DNA of 60,388 nt from Desulfotignum sp. GTDB taxonomy: Bacteria > Desulfobacterota > Desulfobacteria > Desulfobacterales > Desulfobacteraceae. The stretch lies in NCBI GenBank assembly GCA_011390335.1, contig JAABSO010000026.1, positions 1 through 60,388 on the forward strand, read 5' to 3'. Positions within the stretch are counted from its first letter, which is position 1, and the number at the start of each line of letters is the position of its first letter. Positions 38,564 through 47,665 of this stretch are shown here, piece by piece. The notes beneath the pieces are model-generated. The model was not told the DNA's origin and did no database searches. It saw only the letters and a list, made by a program, of their open reading frames with translations. A program made the translations under genes and the position numbers.

Positions 38564-40033
38564 ATGAATACAAATGCGACAGCCTCATCCGGTATTCAGA
38601 TAGACTGGAAGCGGATCATGTTTCTGATGATTGGAATTATTTTATTTTCCGTGGTGTATATTTCTCCTCCCTGGCCTGATGCCGTGGATCCCATGGGCAA
38701 GGCATTTACCCTCTCCCCCCAGGGCAAGGCTGCCATTGCCCTGTTTCTTTTGGCCGGCACCTGGTGGGTATTTGAGGTGGTGCCCATCGGCGTCACCGGC
38801 CTGACCATCGGTGTGGTCCAGGCCCTGTTTTTCATCCGGCCGGCTGCGGATGCGTTCAAGGATTTCATGGACCCTTCGGTGCTGTTTATCTTCGGGTCTC
38901 TGATCATCGGCACGGTGTTCACCAAGGTAGGGATCACCAGACGTCTGGCCTATAAAATGCTCATCATCGTGGGAGAGCGCACCTCCATGATCTACCTGGG
39001 ATGCTTTGTTGTCACGGCCCTGCTCACCCATGTCATGGCCCACACCGCCGTGGCCGCCACCATGTATCCGCTGCTGCTGTCCATCTATGCCCTGTACACG
39101 GATGAAGAAGGTCCCACCAAATTCGGCAAGGGGCTGTTCATGGGCATGGCTTACGTGGCCGGTGCCGGCAGTATCGTGACCCTGCTGGGAGCTGCACGGG
39201 GTATTGTGGCCTTAGGCTTTTACGAAGAGATCACCAACAAAACCGTCACCTTTTTTGAACTGACTTATTACATGTTTCCCGTCGGCTGGATCATGGTGTT
39301 TGCGCTCTGGGGCTTTTTCATGGTGTTTTTCAAACCGGAAAAAGCGGTCATCCCGGGCCTGCGGGAAAAGGCCCGGCAGCTCAGTAGTGAGATGGGAGCG
39401 TTCACCCGCCATGAAATCATCGCCACTGCCATCATCTTCGGTGTGATCCTGTTTCTTTCCCTGCAGTCGTTTATCCCGGTATTGAAACCGTTCAACAAGG
39501 CCGCCGTCCTTCTGGTGTCGACCATTTTGTTTTTCATTGTGGGAATCCTGGATATTCAGGATCTGGAAGATGTACCCTGGAACATCATCCTGCTGTTTGC
39601 CGGTGCCATGAGCATGGGGTTCTGCCTGTGGCAGACCGGGGCCGCCGAATGGCTGGCCATCAACTGGCTGGGTTTTTTCGCCGAAGCCCACTGGTTTGTG
39701 TTTGTCATGGCCATTGCCTTTTTTGTCATGCTCATGACAAACTTTATCATGAACGTGGCGGCCATTGCCATCTCCGTGCCCGTGGCCCTGGTGGTCGCGC
39801 CTTACCTGGGTGTGGCAGCGGAAGTTATCGTGTTTGCCGCCCTGGTCACCGCCGGCATGCCCTTTCTGCTCCTGGTGGGGGCAGCCCCCAATGCCATTGC
39901 CTACAACTCCGGACAGTTCACCAGCGGGGAGTTCTTCGGCTACGGCATTCCAGCCAGCATTATGCTCATGGCCCTTGTGGCCCTGGCTGTCCTGCTGATC
40001 TGGCCCCTGCTGGGCATGCCGATTCTCCTGTAA
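38564..40033 (+). CDS. SLC13 (DASS) family anion permease
   Basis: Na+-coupled carrier for sulfate, dicarboxylates or related anions. 489 residues, about 12 helices, with the two symmetry-related anion-site hairpins around THVMAHTAVAATMYPLL and MTNFIMNVAAIAISVPVA, and a C-terminal VGAAPNAIAYNSGQFTSGEF. In marine sulfate reducers DASS proteins are among known sulfate importers, so sulfate is plausible; substrate cannot be read from sequence. Follows module A and precedes trkA/trkH. Confidence 0.9.
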   Translation: MNTNATASSGIQIDWKRIMFLMIGIILFSVVYISPPWPDAVDPMGKAFTLSPQGKAAIALFLLAGTWWVFEVVPIGVTGLTIGVVQALFFIRPAADAFKDFMDPSVLFIFGSLIIGTVFTKVGITRRLAYKMLIIVGERTSMIYLGCFVVTALLTHVMAHTAVAATMYPLLLSIYALYTDEEGPTKFGKGLFMGMAYVAGAGSIVTLLGAARGIVALGFYEEITNKTVTFFELTYYMFPVGWIMVFALWGFFMVFFKPEKAVIPGLREKARQLSSEMGAFTRHEIIATAIIFGVILFLSLQSFIPVLKPFNKAAVLLVSTILFFIVGILDIQDLEDVPWNIILLFAGAMSMGFCLWQTGAAEWLAINWLGFFAEAHWFVFVMAIAFFVMLMTNFIMNVAAIAISVPVALVVAPYLGVAAEVIVFAALVTAGMPFLLLVGAAPNAIAYNSGQFTSGEFFGYGIPASIMLMALVALAVLLIWPLLGMPILL

Positions 40034-40113
40034 TTATGATGCCGCTTTCTGTGCATGGGATACCCTCTTGAACCTCCCATGCACAGACCAAAAATCATAA
40101 CCGGAGAAAAGAT

Positions 40114-41478
40114 ATGAAGATCATCATTGTGGGAGCCGGAGAGGTCGGGTACAATATTGCTTCGCGCCTGGCATCAGAAAACAAACAGGTGGTTGTCATT
40201 GAAAAGAACCCGGACCTGGCCCGGGTGCTGTTTGAAGACCTGGACGTCCAGGTGATCGAAGGCTCCGGCAGCAGCCCTGCGGTTCTGAACCAGGCCGGGA
40301 TCCAGGAAACCGATATTCTGCTGGCCGTCACTGACAGTGATGAGATCAACCTCACCGCCTGTCTGGTCACCAATATGCTCTCCCCGTCCACCAAAAAACT
40401 GGCACGCATCAGGAACACCGATTTTGATGCGTATCATGAAATATTTAAAAATCAGATTCCCTACATCGATACCATCATCAACCCGGAGATCGAGGTGGTC
40501 AAAACCATCCGAAGACTGGTGGACATCCCCCAGGCCCTGGATGCCGGAGATTTTGCAGACGGAAAGGTCCGTTATATCGGCATCCGCATTGATTCGGCCT
40601 CGGTCATGGCCGGTATGTGTCTGAAGGACTTTCAGGAACGGTTTGGTGACACCCGGCCCCTGATCGCCGCCATTATCCGCAAAAACGAAGTGATCGTGCC
40701 CCGGGGAAATGACTATATTTTCCCGGGGGACCTGGTGTATTTTGTGAGCCACGCAGACCAGATTCGCGCAACCTTGAAAATCTTCGGCATCCAGGTCAAA
40801 CCCATACAAAGTGCCCTGATTGTGGGGGGCGGCCGCATCGGTGCAAGGCTTGCAAGACAGATGGAAGAAGAGGGCATCAAGACCCGCCTGATTGAAGCCA
40901 GCAAAACCCGGTGCCTGGAACTTGCGGAACAGATGGACAAAACAGTGGTGCTCCATGGAGATGGATCAGACCAGAAACTGTTTTTAGAGGAAAACCTCAA
41001 CCAGATCGATGCGGTGATCTCGGTGACGGATGATGATGAAACAAATGTCCTGGTCTCGCTGCTGGCCAAGAACCTGGGCGTGGAAAACACGGTGACCCGC
41101 ATCGGCAAATCCAGTTATTATCCGTTTTTGTCCACCATCGGCATTGAAAAGGTGGTCTCCCCCCGGCTGTCTGCGGTCAGTTCCATCCTCCAGAATGTCA
41201 GACAGGGGAAGGTGCTGTCCGATATCTCCATATTCGGGGAACGCGGGGAGTTTATCCAGGCCATTGCCCTGGAAACCTCGGACATCACCAATCACCCTTT
41301 AAAAGACATCGATATGCCCAAAGGTGCACTGCTGGTGTGCATCATCCGCAACGGCAGCATCATCATCCCCGCAGGAGACAGTGTGGTAACCCCCGGAGAC
41401 CAGATCATCGTGTTTACGGTCAAGCAGGCTGTCAAAAAAATGGAAAAACTGCTGACCGTGAAACTGGAATTTTTCTAA
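40114..41478 (+). CDS. trkA: Trk K+ uptake regulatory subunit TrkA
   Basis: Peripheral NAD(H)/nucleotide-binding gate of the Trk potassium system. 454 residues with two tandem RCK units: Rossmann motif 1 IIVGAGEVGYNIA (start), TrkA-C about 135-215, Rossmann motif 2 LIVGGGRIGARLA (about 233), TrkA-C at the end. Standard two-unit architecture. trkH begins at the base after its stop. Confidence 0.95.
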   Translation: MKIIIVGAGEVGYNIASRLASENKQVVVIEKNPDLARVLFEDLDVQVIEGSGSSPAVLNQAGIQETDILLAVTDSDEINLTACLVTNMLSPSTKKLARIRNTDFDAYHEIFKNQIPYIDTIINPEIEVVKTIRRLVDIPQALDAGDFADGKVRYIGIRIDSASVMAGMCLKDFQERFGDTRPLIAAIIRKNEVIVPRGNDYIFPGDLVYFVSHADQIRATLKIFGIQVKPIQSALIVGGGRIGARLARQMEEEGIKTRLIEASKTRCLELAEQMDKTVVLHGDGSDQKLFLEENLNQIDAVISVTDDDETNVLVSLLAKNLGVENTVTRIGKSSYYPFLSTIGIEKVVSPRLSAVSSILQNVRQGKVLSDISIFGERGEFIQAIALETSDITNHPLKDIDMPKGALLVCIIRNGSIIIPAGDSVVTPGDQIIVFTVKQAVKKMEKLLTVKLEFF

Positions 41479-42930
41479 ATGCGGTGGCGGTATATCTCAG
41501 GCATTGTCAGTATCTTTCTGCTGGTTCTGTCCCTTATCATGGCAGCCCCCCTGCTGGTGAGTCTTGTTTTCAGAGACGGAGCACAGGTCTCTTTTATGTG
41601 GTCCATGGTGATCACAGCTGTTGCCGGACTGATGCTCAAACTGCTGTCCCGGCATATGGATGAAGATGCCCCGTTCATCAACCAGAAAGAGGGCATGGCT
41701 GTGGTGGCCTTAAGCTGGACCGCCATCGGGGTGTTCGGCGCCCTGCCCTTTTATTTTTCCCCGGAGTTTTCGTCGGTGACCGATGCCGTGTTTGAATCCA
41801 TCTCCGGATTCACCACCACCGGCTCCTCGGTCATGACCAATATCGAGGCAGCCTCCCCCAGCCTGCTTTTCTGGCGGAGTCTGATCCAGTGGCTGGGGGG
41901 CATGGGCATCATTGTGCTGTCTTTGGCCATCCTGCCTTTTTTGGGTGTGGGCGGGATTCAGCTGTACAAGGCCGAGGTACCCAGTCCGGTGCCGGACAAA
42001 CTGGCCCCGCGCCTGAGTGATTCCGCCAAAATTCTGTGGATGGTGTATGCCGGCCTGACCCTTTTGCTGGTTCTTCTCCTGGCCATCGGCGGCATGTCTG
42101 TTTTTGAATCGATCTGCCATGCATTGACCACCATGCCCACCGGCGGGTTTTCCCCTAAAAACACCTCCATTGCCCACTATGACAGCGCCTATTTCGACTA
42201 TGTAATTGTGGTGTTCATGGTCCTGGCAGGCATTAATTTTTCCCTGCATTTTCAGATGCTGCGGGGCAAACCCCTGATATTTCTCCGGGATACGGAATGC
42301 AAAATATTTCTGACCCTTGCCCTGGTGTTCACCCTGGCCATCTCCCTGGATCTTTATGGCAGCGTATATGACTCTTTTGCAGCTGCCTTTCGCTATGCAT
42401 CATTTCAGGCGGTTTCCATTCTCACCACCACCGGCTATGCCACAGCAGATTATGAGCTGTTTCCGGGGCTGAGCCAGGTGATTCTGTTTGCCTGCATGTT
42501 CATGGGGGCATCAGCCGGGTCCACGGGCGGCGGCATGAAAATCGCCCGGCTGATTGTGTGTTTCAAGTTCGCCTACAGGGAACTGTTCCGGCTGATTCAC
42601 CCCAGAAACATCCGGCATGTCAAGCTCAACCGGATGGTCGTCTCAGAAGATGTGCTCCGGTCCATCATGGGGTTTCTGGCCCTGTACCTGTTTTTGTTTG
42701 TGGCTGCCAGCGCGGTTCTGGCTGCCATGGGCCTGGATCTTGTCACTGCTTTGGGAGCGGTTGCGTCCTGCCTTGGCAATATCGGACCGGGTTTCGGCAC
42801 CGTGGGGCCGGCGGAAAACTTTGCCCATCTGCCGGCCATGGCCAAGTGGGTGCTGGCCTGGTGCATGCTGCTGGGGCGGCTGGAGATCTATACCGTCATT
42901 ATTCTGGTGGTGCCGGAGTTCTGGAAATAG
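41479..42930 (+). CDS. trkH: Trk K+ uptake channel subunit TrkH
   Basis: Membrane pore subunit that imports K+. 483 residues, pore-loop repeats visible: ISGFTTTGSSVM, LTTMPTGGFSPKN, LTTTGYATADYEL and LGNIGPGFGTVGP. The C-terminus (AWCMLLGRLEIYTV then VVPEFWK) is important because a decayed copy of it occurs at 51.6 kb. Coupled to trkA without spacer. Confidence 0.96.
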   Translation: MRWRYISGIVSIFLLVLSLIMAAPLLVSLVFRDGAQVSFMWSMVITAVAGLMLKLLSRHMDEDAPFINQKEGMAVVALSWTAIGVFGALPFYFSPEFSSVTDAVFESISGFTTTGSSVMTNIEAASPSLLFWRSLIQWLGGMGIIVLSLAILPFLGVGGIQLYKAEVPSPVPDKLAPRLSDSAKILWMVYAGLTLLLVLLLAIGGMSVFESICHALTTMPTGGFSPKNTSIAHYDSAYFDYVIVVFMVLAGINFSLHFQMLRGKPLIFLRDTECKIFLTLALVFTLAISLDLYGSVYDSFAAAFRYASFQAVSILTTTGYATADYELFPGLSQVILFACMFMGASAGSTGGGMKIARLIVCFKFAYRELFRLIHPRNIRHVKLNRMVVSEDVLRSIMGFLALYLFLFVAASAVLAAMGLDLVTALGAVASCLGNIGPGFGTVGPAENFAHLPAMAKWVLAWCMLLGRLEIYTVIILVVPEFWK

Positions 42931-43006
42931 GCGGCAGGGCACCGCAGGGGGCGGACAGCGTCCAGTAAAATCAGATTACAAACCATTGGGCGGGGGACAC
43001 AGAAAT

Positions 43007-44413
43007 TTATCCATCCTTTTGAGATATGATGCGCAGCTTGCGCCACAGGGCGGCCCGGCTGATCCCCAGGATTTCGGCAGCCTTTGTCTTGTTGCCGTCC
43101 GTTATTTTGAGGGCGTTGAGGATATGGTGCTGCTCCAACTCGTGAAGGGTGAGAAACGGCTTGTCTGAAGGGCCATTGGCAATTGTCAGGGCTGTCTGGT
43201 TTGGATTGTTATTTTCTTTTGGGGACTGAACCAGGCGACGGGGAAGGTGTTCTTTTTCCAGGACACTGCCATCAACCAGGATCACAGCGCTTTCAACGAT
43301 ATGCCGCAATTCCCTGATATTTCCGGGAAACGGGTATGCCGCCAATATGTCATACACGTCATCGGAAATAGCGGTGACCTGTTTTTGAAAGGTCTGCTTG
43401 AACTGATTCATGAAATACCGGCACAATATGGGAATATCTTCTTTTCTGTCTCTCAGGGCAGGCATTTCCAGCTCAATGGACCGTATCCGTTGGTACAGAT
43501 CCCTGCTGAACCGGGCCTGGTGTACCTTTTTTTCAAGGTCCTGCTGGGTGGACACGATAAACCGGACGTCCATGCCGGCAGAACCGGCATCTGCATCTTT
43601 ATCAGCCAGGTTGTTGCGGTCCAGTATCTGCAGCATCTCCTGCTGGGTGGCCAGAGGCATGTTTTCCATATGGTCCAGCAAAATGGTACCGCTGAATATC
43701 ATGCCTTCGGCCATGGCGTGTTCCTGCCGGAGAGTGACGGATGCCACCAGTTCCTTGAAACTGAAATCGTTACTGAAACATCCGCAGTCAAAGGCCAGGA
43801 ACCGCTGATTTTTCCGATGCCCCAGCTGGTGAATGGTCCTGGCAGCCAGTTCTTTGCCGGTGCCGGTTTCCCCATGGATGATAATGGTGCAGCCCAGTTC
43901 GGAAAGGCGGCGGATGTTTTTGCGCAGCCGCTGCATCTCCGGGGTTTCACCAATAATACGGGACAGATTCTGCTTGCCTGCTTTTGCTGTATCTGTTTCC
44001 AGGGGCATGCCGGGACCAGAGGACGGCGGGTTGATCACAAACACATTGCCGTCTTTGCCGGATTTTTTTATCACGTCCCACAAACCGGCCATGGCATCTT
44101 TTTCAAAATACATGGCCCCCATGGCTTCGGTGGCCTGTTTTGTTTTTTCACTGCCGTAACCGGTGAGCAGAACCGTTTTCAGATCCGGGACCATCTCCTT
44201 TAATTTGGTGATGGTCACCAGACCGTCCATGTCCGGCATTTTCAAGTCCACAATGGCCAGATCTATCCGGGTGGTTTTGGCGATCTCAAGGGCCTGTATG
44301 CCTGAAGAGGCCTTGATGGGCGCAAAGCCAAGCAGCGAGATGCGCTGGGCCATGGAATTGAGCAGCCGTTCCTCATCATCCACCAGCAGAATATTTTTTT
44401 GGTTTTCGCTCAT
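43007..44413 (-). CDS. NtrC-family regulator with degenerate AAA+ domain (no GAFTGA)
   Basis: 468 residues: receiver (Asp in LAIVDLKMPDMDG; unusual end YFEKDAMAGLW), AAA+ domain (about 150-380) and Fis-type HTH (NKTKAAEILGISRAALWRKL). Walker A GETGTGKE is intact, but the sigma-54 contact loop GAFTGA is missing (region reads ELVASVTLRQEHAMAEG) and Walker B is LLDHM instead of LLDEI. It probably cannot remodel sigma-54 polymerase and may act as a sigma-70 regulator or repressor, as HupR/TyrR-like members do. Downstream of the SLC13/TrkA-C gene on the same strand. Confidence 0.88.
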   Translation of the reverse strand: MSENQKNILLVDDEERLLNSMAQRISLLGFAPIKASSGIQALEIAKTTRIDLAIVDLKMPDMDGLVTITKLKEMVPDLKTVLLTGYGSEKTKQATEAMGAMYFEKDAMAGLWDVIKKSGKDGNVFVINPPSSGPGMPLETDTAKAGKQNLSRIIGETPEMQRLRKNIRRLSELGCTIIIHGETGTGKELAARTIHQLGHRKNQRFLAFDCGCFSNDFSFKELVASVTLRQEHAMAEGMIFSGTILLDHMENMPLATQQEMLQILDRNNLADKDADAGSAGMDVRFIVSTQQDLEKKVHQARFSRDLYQRIRSIELEMPALRDRKEDIPILCRYFMNQFKQTFQKQVTAISDDVYDILAAYPFPGNIRELRHIVESAVILVDGSVLEKEHLPRRLVQSPKENNNPNQTALTIANGPSDKPFLTLHELEQHHILNALKITDGNKTKAAEILGISRAALWRKLRIISQKDG

Positions 44414-44515
44414 CTATTTTTTCTCAGGGTCTTTCATGACAATGGCAATCTCCCGGTTACACTCCTTCAGGCCATGCCCGCCCACCCCGGTCAGGATGGT
44501 ATACAGGCTGCCCAT
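44414..44515 (-). CDS. Possible 33-residue protein upstream of the degenerate regulator
   Basis: Open frame starting MGSLYTILTGVGGHGLKE and ending IVMKDPEKK, whose TAG stop directly abuts the ATG of the regulator (TAGATG). The frame stays open 17 codons further upstream without a start codon, to a stop overlapping the transporter stop. No good ribosome site is seen. It could be a small coupled gene or the 3' end of a lost one. Not recognised. Confidence 0.35.
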   Translation of the reverse strand: MGSLYTILTGVGGHGLKECNREIAIVMKDPEKK

Positions 44516-44566
44516 GCCCTGTGTTTTATCATATCCGGCGTATTCATCAAAATGAAAAATCCAATA

Positions 44567-46375
44567 TTACACGCCATAGAACAGATAAATCATCAACAGT
44601 TCCACAGTCAGGAAAATAAATGTCATAACAATGCCTGCTTTTGCATAGTCCACGGTTCGGTAGCCGCCGGGCCTCATCACCAGGGCGTTCACCTGGTGTG
44701 TGGGCAGAATAAAGCTGTTGGATGCGGAAATACCGACAACCAAGGCCGCCATTCTCGGGTCCGCACCGGCCATCATCGCCATGTTCATGCAAAGGGGAAC
44801 GAGAAGCACGGTGGCACCGACATTGGAAATAACCAGCGTAAAAAAGGTGGTCATAATACCGATCACAGCCAGCAGAACGATCGGGACCGGTGTTCCCACA
44901 AAACCCAGGACCCCCTGGGCAATAAAGGCGGCAGTGCCGCTCTTTTCAAATGCAATGCCCAAAGGAATCAGCCCGGCAAGAAGAAACACCGTCATCCAGT
45001 CCACGGCGCCGTATGCCTCATCGATGGTCAGAACCCCTGTGATGATCATGCCCAGCGCCCCTGACATCAATGCCACGGCCAGGGCGGTATCAAAGAAAAT
45101 GACCTGAAGAAGGGCAATGGCAAGCCAGAAAACTGCAAATACCGCTTTCTGGGGACGCAGAATTTCTCCTTCAAGCGGGGATGCAAAAACCAGAGACCGT
45201 GGTTTCGGCTTATTGTTCAGAATATGAAATTTGTCCCAGGGCCCCTGCAGAAGCAGGGTATCTCCCTTGCTCAGCGGTATATAGGTAAGGCCGCTGTAAA
45301 ATTTTTTATTGTCTTTGAACAGAACCAGTGGATTGAGTTGATAATGCTCTTTAAAACTCACTTCATTCAATGTCTTGCCGATCAGATCGGATCTGGGGGA
45401 AACAACCGCCTCCGCCACCCCTGCATTTGTATTGGCAAGGGTGTCGGCAAAGGTTTCCAGGGTGTCTTTTATCTGCCAGCCGAACTCTTCTGCCAGTTTT
45501 TCAATGTTTTCCCATTTGCCTGCAACGGCAACATCACAGTTGGCAGAAACGGCTTCGTGGCTCCGGGGAACATGGTTGACCGTTTTGACGGAAGGATAAC
45601 TGATTCCGATAACCGTGACCAGAAATTTCGCCCTGACAGTCAGTTCCTCCAGCGTTCCCGTGACACCGGTTTCAGGCACATGAAGCTCCACAATGCTGTT
45701 TACCCCCTGGTATTCGCGGGTCAGCATTTCAGATGCCCCTTTACTGAACTTTCCCGTCTGGGCAGGCAGAACAAATTTTCCGAAAACCACAAAATATAAG
45801 AGCGCGGCCGCAACCAGTGCCAGCCCGATGGGCGTCTGGGTAAAAAGCCCGAAAGGTGCCAGTTTTTCACCCCCGACCACCATCAGGTCATTCAACAAAA
45901 TGGTGGGACTTGCTCCGACCAGGGTGATGGTACCACCGATAATGGCACAGAACGCCATGGGCATCAGCACTCTTGATGTGGGGATTCCCATGCGTTTGGA
46001 TATTCTCTGGGTGACGGGCAGAAACAATGCCGCAGCCCCGATATTCTGCATCAAACTGGAAATCACGGCCACTGAGCCGGCAATAAACAAAATGATCCTG
46101 TTTTCACTTTTGCCGGCCAGGGCCATGATCGGCTTTGCCACATTGTTCATCACCCCTGTTTTATCAAGGCCTGCCCCGATAATGATAACAGCGATGATGG
46201 AACAGACCGCGTTGCTGGAAAGGCCTGAAAAAGCTTCCGTTGGCGTAACCAGGCCGATAAGGGGAAGCAGCACCATCATCATGATCCCCACAACATCCAC
46301 CCGGACCCATTCAAAAACAAATAAAAAAATAACAAAAACAAGGACTGTCATTGTCAATATCATATCAGGTGTCAT
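44567..46375 (-). CDS. SLC13 family permease with central TrkA-C domains
   Basis: 602 residues. About five N-terminal helices, a soluble insert (about 205-390) with two TrkA-C (RCK-C) type domains (VVSPRSDLIGKTLNEVSF, LSKGDTLLLQGPWDKFHIL), then the second membrane half with VISNVGATVLLVPLCMNMA. The anion-site motif is MQNIGAAALFLPV. Common in sulfate reducers and marine bacteria; candidate for sulfate or other oxyanion uptake regulated by a ligand at the TrkA-C domains. Preceded by a 26-residue membrane peptide gene. Confidence 0.92.
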   Translation of the reverse strand: MTPDMILTMTVLVFVIFLFVFEWVRVDVVGIMMMVLLPLIGLVTPTEAFSGLSSNAVCSIIAVIIIGAGLDKTGVMNNVAKPIMALAGKSENRIILFIAGSVAVISSLMQNIGAAALFLPVTQRISKRMGIPTSRVLMPMAFCAIIGGTITLVGASPTILLNDLMVVGGEKLAPFGLFTQTPIGLALVAAALLYFVVFGKFVLPAQTGKFSKGASEMLTREYQGVNSIVELHVPETGVTGTLEELTVRAKFLVTVIGISYPSVKTVNHVPRSHEAVSANCDVAVAGKWENIEKLAEEFGWQIKDTLETFADTLANTNAGVAEAVVSPRSDLIGKTLNEVSFKEHYQLNPLVLFKDNKKFYSGLTYIPLSKGDTLLLQGPWDKFHILNNKPKPRSLVFASPLEGEILRPQKAVFAVFWLAIALLQVIFFDTALAVALMSGALGMIITGVLTIDEAYGAVDWMTVFLLAGLIPLGIAFEKSGTAAFIAQGVLGFVGTPVPIVLLAVIGIMTTFFTLVISNVGATVLLVPLCMNMAMMAGADPRMAALVVGISASNSFILPTHQVNALVMRPGGYRTVDYAKAGIVMTFIFLTVELLMIYLFYGV

Positions 46376-46525
46376 TCAAATCATTCTCCGTTCTATGGTT
46401 ATATGAAAGTGTTAAGTTTTAAGTGTAAATCTAATACCTGACTGCTTATACTTTCATCATTTGTTGTGGTCTCTCAAACCAATATGGTTATTATGATATA
46501 ATTCCCGATGGAAAACGGGGTCAGG

Positions 46526-46606
46526 CTATTTTTTCTTCCGGAAAAAAAAACAGAGCACCGAGAAAGAAAAAATCAAAAACAATCCGAAAATAAAATGGGT
46601 ATCCAT
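46526..46606 (-). CDS. 26-residue single-TM peptide
   Basis: ATG at 46606 preceded by AGGAGG with 6-nt spacing, which overlaps the stop codon of the upstream USP-receiver gene. The product reads MDTHFIFGLFLIFSFSVLCF then FFRKKK: a single hydrophobic helix with a positively charged C-terminus, so N-out/C-in. It lies between the USP-receiver gene and the SLC13/TrkA-C carrier, all on the same strand. It resembles in form small transporter-associated subunits such as KdpF or CydX, but has no sequence relation I can recognise. Confidence 0.65.
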   Translation of the reverse strand: MDTHFIFGLFLIFSFSVLCFFFRKKK

Positions 46607-46616
46607 GATTTCCTCC

Positions 46617-47540
46617 TTAATCTATGGCATAGACACAAAAGGTCTGTGCAATTACCGGCTCTTTTTCTTCTGTGGACCCCAGGCTGTTCAGAATTTTTCT
46701 GAAAAATCCCCAGAAACTTCCCATATCCTCTTTTTCAAAATAAACGGATTCCAGTGCTTCTGTTGCTTCCTTGAGTTTTGCATCCCCGTGGCCGGTGAGC
46801 AGGGAACTGGGTATGGTGCTGTCAATTTCTTTTACCCTGGCAATCAGATCAAGGCCGTCCATATCCGGCAACCGCTGGTCGATAATTGCCAGATGGACCT
46901 TTTTTGTCTGCAGAATATCAAGCGCTTCTTTACCATCTAAAGCAGTGAGCGGTTCATGGCCCTGGAGCCTGATTCTGTCCGCCAAAGCATTTAAAAATCT
47001 GGGATTATCATCCACCAGCAATATGTGAATATCCTCCCGGGCGCGGTTTGAATGAGGGCTTCCGGTTTTTGCCGTCCCTTTTGCCATGCCAGCCGGATTT
47101 TCCGTGATAATATATTCAGGCTTACCATATTCCTTTATGACAGCATTAATGGCGGTATCAATATCGGAATAATGCACCATATGGGCGAATTCAATGCCCT
47201 GGTCCCCGGCCTTGGCGCAAAAATTTTTTGCATTCCGATCGGCATTTTTTTTAAATTCATCAAAAGCCACATCATGTGCATTTGAAAAAAATTCGGTGAC
47301 ATCATGCGTGAGATTGGCACAATTCACAGCGATGATGCCGCAGCCCATCCGCTTTGCCATCTCAAGGGTGTAGGTAACCATGTTATCGGGAAACAGGCTT
47401 TCATATGTGGCCACAGCCATGTTCCGACGGGCATTATCCTCAGATGCCGCACGCTTTGTCTCATGGGTCTGGTCCCGGGTGCCGGCCTCAGGATCATCCA
47501 CCTTTCCTGATTTTGTTTTTGATTTATTAAACAATGTCAT
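46617..47540 (-). CDS. Universal-stress-like domain fused to a response receiver
   Basis: 307 residues. Residues about 25-150 look like a universal stress protein fold (NMAVATYESLFPDNMVTYTL, AKRMGCGIIAVNC, AVIKEYGKPEYIITENP) but lack the glycine-rich ATP loop. Residues about 170-300 form a receiver (Asp in LAIIDQRLPDMDG, SSLLTGHGDA). Its end, YFEKEDMGSFW, matches YFEKDAMAGLW of the degenerate regulator at 43 kb, so these receivers are related. ATG 47540 has GAGG upstream. Divergent from module B. Confidence 0.75.
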   Translation of the reverse strand: MTLFNKSKTKSGKVDDPEAGTRDQTHETKRAASEDNARRNMAVATYESLFPDNMVTYTLEMAKRMGCGIIAVNCANLTHDVTEFFSNAHDVAFDEFKKNADRNAKNFCAKAGDQGIEFAHMVHYSDIDTAINAVIKEYGKPEYIITENPAGMAKGTAKTGSPHSNRAREDIHILLVDDNPRFLNALADRIRLQGHEPLTALDGKEALDILQTKKVHLAIIDQRLPDMDGLDLIARVKEIDSTIPSSLLTGHGDAKLKEATEALESVYFEKEDMGSFWGFFRKILNSLGSTEEKEPVIAQTFCVYAID

Positions 47541-47589
47541 AATGGTCCTCGGATTAGTGTTTAAAATTTTCATTTTTACATTTTTAATG

Positions 47590-47618
47590 TTTACAAATGA
47601 AACAAAAATAATTATATT
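47590..47618 (+). promoter_or_regulatory. Sigma-70-type promoter of module B
   Basis: TTTACA (47590-47595), 17-bp spacer, TATATT (47613-47618), each five of six to consensus, in an AT-rich divergent region. Transcript start near 47625 gives a 40-nt leader to the first receiver ATG, which itself has no clear ribosome site. Confidence 0.65.
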
Positions 47619-47665
47619 GAGATATAAATTAAAATTTTTAAACAGTCAACATAAAAGATTGATTT

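Noticed and set aside
46403..46457. ATGAAAGT/ACTTTCAT inverted repeat upstream of the SLC13/TrkA-C gene
   Set aside because: Arms are short and AT-rich with a 39-nt loop; not distinguishable from chance.
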